A stretch of DNA of 18,451 bases from an uncultured bacterium (GTDB lineage: Bacteria; Vulcanimicrobiota; Xenobia; Xenobiales; Xenobiaceae). Each line of letters starts with the position of its first letter. Within the stretch, counting starts at the first letter, position 1. A program made the position numbers and the translations under genes. This document shows positions 14,183-18,451 of the stretch, in pieces. The notes below the pieces were generated by a model that saw only the letters and a program-made list of their open reading frames with translations, was not told the DNA's origin and ran no database searches. Where the stretch lies: positions 1 to 18,451 of the forward strand of contig CAKUBG010000038.1 in NCBI GenBank assembly GCA_934636825.1. Reading direction: 5' to 3'.

Positions 14183-15775
14183 TTAAGGCACTTTAGCTTG
14201 GTGGCGGCTTTCGCGCACTACAGTTACCAAAACCATGCCGGGCGACTTAATTTCTTCGTCTATGCGAGCAGCAATTTTGTTGGCCAAACGGGCCGCTTCC
14301 AGATCGTCAACCACGCTGGGATTGACAAAAACGCGCACTTCACGACCGGCTTGCACAGCATAAACTTGATCGACACCTTCAAAGCTGTGACCTATTTTTT
14401 CGATATTTTCCAAACGCTTGATATAATCTTCTACATTTTCACGTCTGGCTCCGGGACGAGCAGCCGAAATAGCATCGGCAGCTTGCACCAACATAGCTTC
14501 AATAGTTTTTTGCTCTACATCTTCGTGGTGAGCTTCTACACAGTGCACTACTTGCGAACTCTCGCCATATTTTTCACAATAGCGACCGCCCACAATAGCG
14601 TGAGGCCCTTCCATAGTGCCGGTCACAGCTTTGCCTATATCGTGCAACAGACCAGCTCTGGTGGCAACTTGCACATCGGCTCCCAATTCGGCGGCCATTT
14701 GTGCAGCCAAGAAGCTCACTTCTAAAGAGTGCTTCAACATATTTTGGCCATAAGAAGTGCGGAAACTTAAGCGGCCTAACATGCGAACAAGTTCGGGATC
14801 GAGTCCAATAACACCAGCTTCCAAAGCAGCTTTGTCGCCGGCATTGGTAATCATCTCGTCAAGCTCACTCTTCGAAGCGGCTACCACTTCTTCAATTTTT
14901 GTAGGACGAATACGCCCATCAGCGACCAGTTTTTCTACAGCCCGACGAGAGAGTTCGCGTCTAACTGGATCGAAACAAGAGAGCAACACCGTTTCTGGAG
15001 TGTCATCGACTATAAGATCAACGCCGGTCAAATTTTCAATTAAGCGAATATTGCGCCCTTCGCGACCGATAATGCGCCCTTTCATCTCTTCTGAAGGAAG
15101 ATTTACTACGTTAATTGTCGACTCGATAACTTGCTCAGAAGCATATTTTTGGATAGCTAAAGTGATAATACGCCTGGCCTTGCGGGCAGCATCTTCTTTA
15201 GCTGCCACTTCAGCCTGACGTACACGACGAGCTAAAGCTAAGCGATTTTCATTTTCAATCTTTTCAAAAAGAGCTACTTTGGCTTCTTCACCGGTCATAC
15301 CGGCCTGGCGCTCCAATGAAGCTTGCAAAGCGCTCTCCCCTTCAGTCAAAGCCTGATTACGACTAGTGAGTTCCGATTCGAGAGTAGATAAACGCTCTTC
15401 TTTGGAATCTAGATGGCCCTGTTGATTAGCCAGCATGCGTTCACGCTCGATAAGCTGATGTTCTTTGGCTTCTAAATTGCTTTCCCGCTTATCGAGTTCT
15501 TCTTTAGTCCTTTGCTGAGCCAAACGATTTTCGTCAGCTTCGCGCTTAGCTTCAGTCCGCATTTTTTCAATAATATCTGAAGCTTCTTGAATACGTTCTT
15601 TTTTGACAGAGTCGGCGTAGTTTTCCGCCTCTGCTCTAATATCATCAGCCGCTAACTTTGCCGCTTGCTGTCTGCGGATCTCTATTCTAACTCCAATTGC
15701 CCATCCAACAGCCAAAAACAGTAAACTAGCCACAATAACCATTAGTTGATCTAAAACGGTTAACATAGCCGGCAT
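14183..15775 (-). CDS. rny: Ribonuclease Y
   Basis: Membrane-anchored endoribonuclease that initiates mRNA decay. 530 residues from ATG15775, close to the usual 520. An N-terminal membrane helix (about 8-28, LMVIVASLLFLAVGWAIGV) is followed by a long coiled coil (about 30-170, rich in Glu, Lys, Arg and Gln). The KH RNA-binding domain has GRIIGREGRN at 233-242. The HD phosphohydrolase domain has LLHDIGKAV with H378-D379 as metal ligands, and AHHEDVEQKT further on. The frame is open upstream to 15913, but that extension would place 46 residues before the membrane anchor and crosses leader hairpins; ATG15775 with GAAGGAAG upstream is chosen. It lies downstream of recA-recX, as in many genomes, but is separated from recX by a terminator. 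Confidence 0.95.
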   Translation of the reverse strand: MPAMLTVLDQLMVIVASLLFLAVGWAIGVRIEIRRQQAAKLAADDIRAEAENYADSVKKERIQEASDIIEKMRTEAKREADENRLAQQRTKEELDKRESNLEAKEHQLIERERMLANQQGHLDSKEERLSTLESELTSRNQALTEGESALQASLERQAGMTGEEAKVALFEKIENENRLALARRVRQAEVAAKEDAARKARRIITLAIQKYASEQVIESTINVVNLPSEEMKGRIIGREGRNIRLIENLTGVDLIVDDTPETVLLSCFDPVRRELSRRAVEKLVADGRIRPTKIEEVVAASKSELDEMITNAGDKAALEAGVIGLDPELVRMLGRLSFRTSYGQNMLKHSLEVSFLAAQMAAELGADVQVATRAGLLHDIGKAVTGTMEGPHAIVGGRYCEKYGESSQVVHCVEAHHEDVEQKTIEAMLVQAADAISAARPGARRENVEDYIKRLENIEKIGHSFEGVDQVYAVQAGREVRVFVNPSVVDDLEAARLANKIAARIDEEIKSPGMVLVTVVRESRHQAKVP

Positions 15776-15886
15776 AACAAATATAACTTCCTTCTCTATG
15801 ATTGTCCGCAGAATTGATAGTGCCGCTAAAAAGACACTTTCCGAACAATCTGATAAAACCAAAAATAACCTACGTGAACATGGCGA

Positions 15887-15907
15887 AACGCCTCCAAGGC
15901 GTTTTTT
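15887..15907 (+). terminator. Plus-strand terminator-like hairpin in the rny leader
   Basis: AACGCCT (15887-15893), loop CCA, AGGCGTT (15897-15903) and a T run to 15907. The T run is on the plus strand, antisense to rny. On the minus strand the same stem is followed by TCG rather than T's. No plus-strand gene is recognised to the left. Confidence 0.6.
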
Positions 15908-15929
15908 AAGCAAATATGCTCTGGCAAGA

Positions 15930-15976
15930 AAAAAAAGAGGTCGGCCCCTCCCCTCCTCTCAAGAGCCGACTTCTCA
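15930..15976 (-). terminator. Intrinsic terminator after recX
   Basis: On the minus strand GAG-(AA)-GTCGGC pairs with GCCGAC-CTC (complement of 15937-15945 and 15965-15975) around a purine-rich loop of about 20 bases, followed by eight T. It ends the recA-recX transcript and implies that rny has its own promoter within 15776-15930; no clear -35/-10 pair was identified there. Confidence 0.8.
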
Positions 15977-16002
15977 GTATCTAAAAAAGTATTGCAAGCT
16001 CT

Positions 16003-16476
16003 TTACTCTTCTGATAGCTCCTGTTTAGAAACTTGAGAGGCAGCCTTTAATACTATTTCGACAGGGAAACCGCGGGAAGCCAAAAAGCGACAAATAGCAG
16101 CATAGCTGCGACCACTAGCAGCTTTTTTGGCAGCCAATTCCAGAGCCGAAGCCAACTCGCTTTCTCCATCTTCTTGAATAGAGGCACAAGCTAAACGGGC
16201 AACTTCGGCTTCCACACCACGCCGAAGTAATTCACCATAAATGCGCCTGCTGCCCCAGCCCCCCAAAGCTTTACTCTTGACAAAGCGCTCTGCATAACGC
16301 CTGTCATCAAGATATTTCCACCCTAAGCAGCGCTCCACAATGCGCTGCGCCACTTCGAGCGGACATCCCTTCGAGACTAACTTTTGCTTGAGTTCTTGGC
16401 AAGAGTGATCCCGCAGAGAGAGCATATGCAAAGCCCGCTCGAGAAAAGCGCGTTCGTTAGCGTCAGAAGAATCCAC
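16003..16476 (-). CDS. recX: Regulatory protein RecX
   Basis: 157-residue modulator of RecA filaments, normal in size. It consists of three-helix tandem repeats: RALHMLSLRDHSCQELKQKLVSKGCPLEVAQRIVERC, then LDDRRYAERFVKSKALGGWGSRRIYGELLRRGVEAEVARLAC, then a third partial repeat ending LASRGFPVEIVLKAASQ. The conserved YLDD-x-x-YAE and the K-x-x-G-x-x-x-I-x-x-E-L-x-x-(K/R)-G motif are present. It starts with GTG16476, two bases after the recA stop (16479-16481), so it is translated from the recA mRNA and probably coupled. This is the standard recA-recX arrangement, in which RecX limits RecA activity. Confidence 0.93.
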   Translation of the reverse strand: MDSSDANERAFLERALHMLSLRDHSCQELKQKLVSKGCPLEVAQRIVERCLGWKYLDDRRYAERFVKSKALGGWGSRRIYGELLRRGVEAEVARLACASIQEDGESELASALELAAKKAASGRSYAAICRFLASRGFPVEIVLKAASQVSKQELSEE

Positions 16477-16478
16477 GC

Positions 16479-17510
16479 TTAAGCTTTATCCTCGTCGGCA
16501 GAAACCTCTTCTTCAGCAGGAGCACGATCAGCCAAAAGTTTTTCTCTTATTTGATCGTCAATTTCATCAGCCAAATCGGGGTTTTGCTCTAAATAGGCAC
16601 GGGCATTGTCACGCCCCTGGCCTAAGCGAATATCGCCGAAAGAGTAGTAAGCGCCAGCTTTCTGAATAACGCCTTTATCCGTACCGACGTCGATTAAGCT
16701 ACCCTCGCGAGAAATACCTCGACCGAACAAGATATCAAACTCAGCAGTTTTGAAAGGCGGAGCCAATTTGTTCTTAACAATCTTGACTTTTACTCTGTGA
16801 CCGACATTGTCAGAACCAGACTTGATAGCATCGCCTTTGCGAACATCCATACGTACAGAAGCATAGAACTTCATAGCTCTGCCGCCGGGAGTCGTCTCGG
16901 GATTGCCAAACATAACGCCGATCTTTTCGCGAATTTGGTTAATAAAGATAACCGCAGTGCGAGATTTAGAAATAACCGCCGTCAATTTACGCAAAGCTTG
17001 AGACATAAGACGAGCTTGCAATCCCATGTGAGAATCGCCCATGTCGCCTTCAATTTCAGCCTTGGGAACCATAGCGGCGATAGAGTCTACCACTACTACA
17101 TCGACAGCATTGGATCTGACCAGCATTTCGACAATTTCTAAGCCTTGCTCACCGGTATCGGGCTGAGAGACATAGAGTTCGTCAGTATTTACGCCCAAAT
17201 TATGAGCATAGACCGGATCTAAAGCGTGTTCGACATCGATAAAAGCCGCCACACCGCCGCTGCGCTGAGCTTCGGCAATAATTTGCAAGGCCAAAGTAGT
17301 CTTACCGGAAGATTCCGGGCCGTAAATTTCGCAAACACGACCGCGAGGAACACCGCCAATACCCAAGGCTAAGTCTAAAGACATGGCTCCAGTAGGAATA
17401 ACCGGCACTTCGAAACGGTTGCCAGCTTCGCCCAATTTCATAATCGAGCCCTTGCCGAAGGCTTTTTCGATCTGCCCTACAGCAGCATCTAAAGCTTTTA
17501 ATTTATCCAT
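16479..17510 (-). CDS. recA: Recombinase RecA
   Basis: 343-residue DNA strand-exchange ATPase for homologous recombination and SOS signalling. Walker A is GPESSGKT (64-71). Other RecA hallmarks are [49 protein letters not shown] (Walker B), [37 protein letters not shown]-like loop L2 (here with AMK), and a C-terminal domain ending in an acidic tail. ATG17510 has GGAGGGG about 8 bases upstream. The 91-base gap to the upstream gene is AT-rich with a G run; no LexA box of the Gram-positive (GAAC-N4-GTTC) or enterobacterial (CTGT-N8-ACAG) type is seen, so SOS control is not evident from this sequence. Confidence 0.98.
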   Translation of the reverse strand: [343 protein letters not shown]

Positions 17511-17601
17511 ATAAAGACCCCTCCGTATATTTTTTATAATCCCCCCAATTTCAATTATCCCAAAAATAGAATAATTTTAGACCAGAGAGAAGTCCTATTG
17601 A

Positions 17602-17982
17602 CTAGAAGCGCTCCTTGTAGACAAGCATAATGTCGGCTAAATCATCGGCAATTTCGTTAAGAACGATACTATTCATACGAGGATTGACCATAATAGGATC
17701 GCTGTCAGCTTGCTCGCGCTCTAAGAAAATCGGAGCTCCGTTAGGTAAATTATCGTATTTCTCCTGACAGTTTAAGATACCGACGGCTAATTTATAAACT
17801 AAGCAGTAGTCAACATAGGGATTCTGAGGGAAATCGCGTCCCCAAGCATCTATCACCTGAGCAGTGAGATCACGCACTGTAATGGGAGCTTCCTGCTTTT
17901 TAAGGATGTGACGTATTACTGCAATAACCGGCGTGTGTTCGGTTATCTGTCTGAGTCCACTCGATAAAGTCACGTTAAACAT
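17602..17982 (-). CDS. Hypothetical protein, possible winged-helix (HARE-HTH-like) fold
   Basis: 126 residues, cytoplasmic, no membrane segment. The stretch VIAVIRHILKKQEAPITVRDLTAQVIDAWGRDFPQNPYVDYCLVYKLAVGI has the 'helix - PLTVREL - helix - N/K-P-x-x - helix' layout of small winged-helix or HARE-HTH modules, followed by a wing-like NLPNGAPIFLERE. This is a fold impression, not a recognised family. The C-terminal third (VLNEIADDLADIMLVYKERF) is a predicted amphipathic helix. ATG17982 has GGAGG only one base away, which is too close; GTG17973 (codon 4) would have a 10-base spacing and may be the true start. A 15-bp palindrome lies directly upstream, hinting at autoregulation. It precedes recA by 91 bases on the same strand. 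Confidence 0.65.
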   Translation of the reverse strand: MFNVTLSSGLRQITEHTPVIAVIRHILKKQEAPITVRDLTAQVIDAWGRDFPQNPYVDYCLVYKLAVGILNCQEKYDNLPNGAPIFLEREQADSDPIMVNPRMNSIVLNEIADDLADIMLVYKERF

Positions 17983-17988
17983 TCCTCC

Positions 17989-18003
17989 GATTAGTTACTA
18001 ATC
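17989..18003. promoter_or_regulatory. Perfect palindrome (GATTAGT-T-ACTAATC) upstream of the winged-helix-like gene
   Basis: A 15-bp perfect dyad abuts the GGAGG ribosome site. A third ATTAG half-site lies at 18010-18014. The one-base centre makes an mRNA hairpin unlikely and a DNA-binding site more likely. The remaining bases to 18106 show no gene. Confidence 0.5.
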
Positions 18004-18106
18004 TTATCAATTAGCAAAAACAACCCCTTCCCCTTCTTTGCTTAAAAAGAGGCTTCCTGCTTAAGAGCATAATTAACCAAAGCAGTCAGGTAGACAAAAA
18101 TATAAA

Positions 18107-18141
18107 AATAAAAAAACGCCCGGCACGAATGCTAAGCGTTC
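18107..18141 (-). terminator. Terminator of the tRNA operon
   Basis: On the minus strand AACGCTT pairs with GGGCGTT (two G-T pairs), enclosing GCA-TTCG-TGC with a UUCG tetraloop, followed by seven T. It lies about 20 bases after the last tRNA. Confidence 0.8.
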
Positions 18142-18159
18142 TTTATTCGCATATATACT

Positions 18160-18236
18160 TGGCGGGAGAGACGGGATTCGAACCCGCGACCTCCGGCGTG
18201 ACAGGCCAGCGCCCTAAGCCTCTAGGCCACTCCCCC
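18160..18236 (-). tRNA. tRNA-Asp (GTC), copy 1
   Basis: 77 bases with encoded CCA. The acceptor stem GGGGGAG pairs with CTCTCCC (one G-T). The anticodon arm CTGGC-CTGTCAC-GCCGG gives anticodon GTC. The T arm GCGGG-TTCGAAT-CCCGT is standard. It is the last gene of the tRNA operon. Confidence 0.95.
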
Positions 18237-18278
18237 ATACCGCTGCGTTCTTTCAAAACAAGCTTACGCCCGTTTTGG

Positions 18279-18354
18279 TGGTGCCGAGGCCCAGATTCGG
18301 ACTGGGGACACTGCAATTTTCAGTCGCATGCTCTACCAACTGAGCTACCCCGGC
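18279..18354 (-). tRNA. tRNA-Phe (GAA) with an atypical T-loop
   Basis: 76 bases with encoded CCA. The acceptor stem GCCGGGG pairs with CCTCGGC. The D arm AGCTCAGTTGGTAGAGC is standard. The anticodon arm TGCGA-CTGAAAA-TTGCA gives anticodon GAA. The T stem CCCAG/CTGGG is intact, but the loop reads TCCGAAT, with C at position 55 where U (pseudouridine) is nearly universal. Confidence 0.93.
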
Positions 18355-18375
18355 AGACAAAAAGAAGAAGATATT

Positions 18376-18451
18376 TGGCGGGAGAGACGGGATTCGAACC
18401 CGCGACCTCCGGCGTGACAGGCCAGCGCCCTAAGCCTCTAGGCCACTCCCC
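18376..18451 (-). tRNA. tRNA-Asp (GTC), copy 2 (lacks its first base at the window end)
   Basis: Identical to the copy at 18160-18236 over all 76 visible bases; only the 5'-terminal G lies beyond the window. It is the first tRNA visible in transcription order, 21 bases before tRNA-Phe. Confidence 0.93.

Noticed and set aside
14135..14725. Long open frame on the plus strand opposite rny
   Set aside because: It lies wholly antisense to the conserved HD domain of RNase Y, has no ribosome site and its translation resembles no protein.
15776..15913. 46-residue N-terminal extension of RNase Y
   Set aside because: RNase Y normally begins with its membrane anchor; the extension crosses leader hairpins and lacks a ribosome site.
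15798..16028. Plus-strand frame across the rny leader and the recX end
   Set aside because: It runs through two terminator hairpins and into recX antisense; composition is not protein-like.
16797..17141. Plus-strand frame opposite recA
   Set aside because: Mirror of the conserved recA frame, no ribosome site.

Overview
The window reads as a bacterial chromosome segment from a lineage I cannot name. Core genes (recA, recX, RNase Y, a tRNA cluster) point to a bacterium using RNase Y rather than RNase E for mRNA turnover. Two lipoproteins, a periplasm-type lytic transglycosylase and a MerC-type metal protein are compatible with a diderm. Several accessory genes at 3.5-7.2 kb are AT-rich and resemble families common in Firmicutes phages and integrative elements, suggesting transfer.

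Layout. (1) Positions 1-3427, plus strand: the last 40 codons of a type I restriction specificity subunit (hsdS), overlapping by 8 bases the complete restriction/translocase subunit hsdR. A bidirectional terminator follows. (2) Positions 3509-7206, all minus strand: an accessory segment with a 5'-truncated AlbA/Schlafen-type ATPase regulator, an ImmA/IrrE metallopeptidase, a tight three-gene cassette (DUF4417 protein, a 'MGGR' phage-type protein, a small partner) and an XRE repressor. The XRE gene has a strong promoter and a palindromic operator. A 24-bp near-identical direct repeat lies at both edges of the ImmA-plus-cassette block. No integrase or transposase is visible. (3) Positions 7207-9076, plus strand: a MerC-domain protein with a consensus promoter, an overlapping palindrome and a leader terminator, then a secreted lytic transglycosylase. 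(4) Positions 9078-15775, minus strand: a probable long transcription unit rny, TPR protein, sugar-binding lipoprotein, MazG-like pyrophosphohydrolase, unknown lipoprotein, one ABC permease. (5) Positions 16003-17982, minus strand: an unknown winged-helix-like protein, recA and recX. (6) Positions 18107-18451, minus strand: tRNA-Asp, tRNA-Phe, tRNA-Asp and a terminator.

Working together. The hsd genes form an innate defence system. The XRE/ImmA pair resembles the repressor/anti-repressor switches of integrative elements and may control the DUF4417 cassette between them. The SBP and permease form an incomplete sugar ABC importer interleaved with MazG and a lipoprotein. The best candidates for something undescribed are the DUF4417 cassette with its flanking repeats, the interleaved ABC/MazG/lipoprotein unit, and a tRNA-Phe whose T-loop lacks the near-universal U55.
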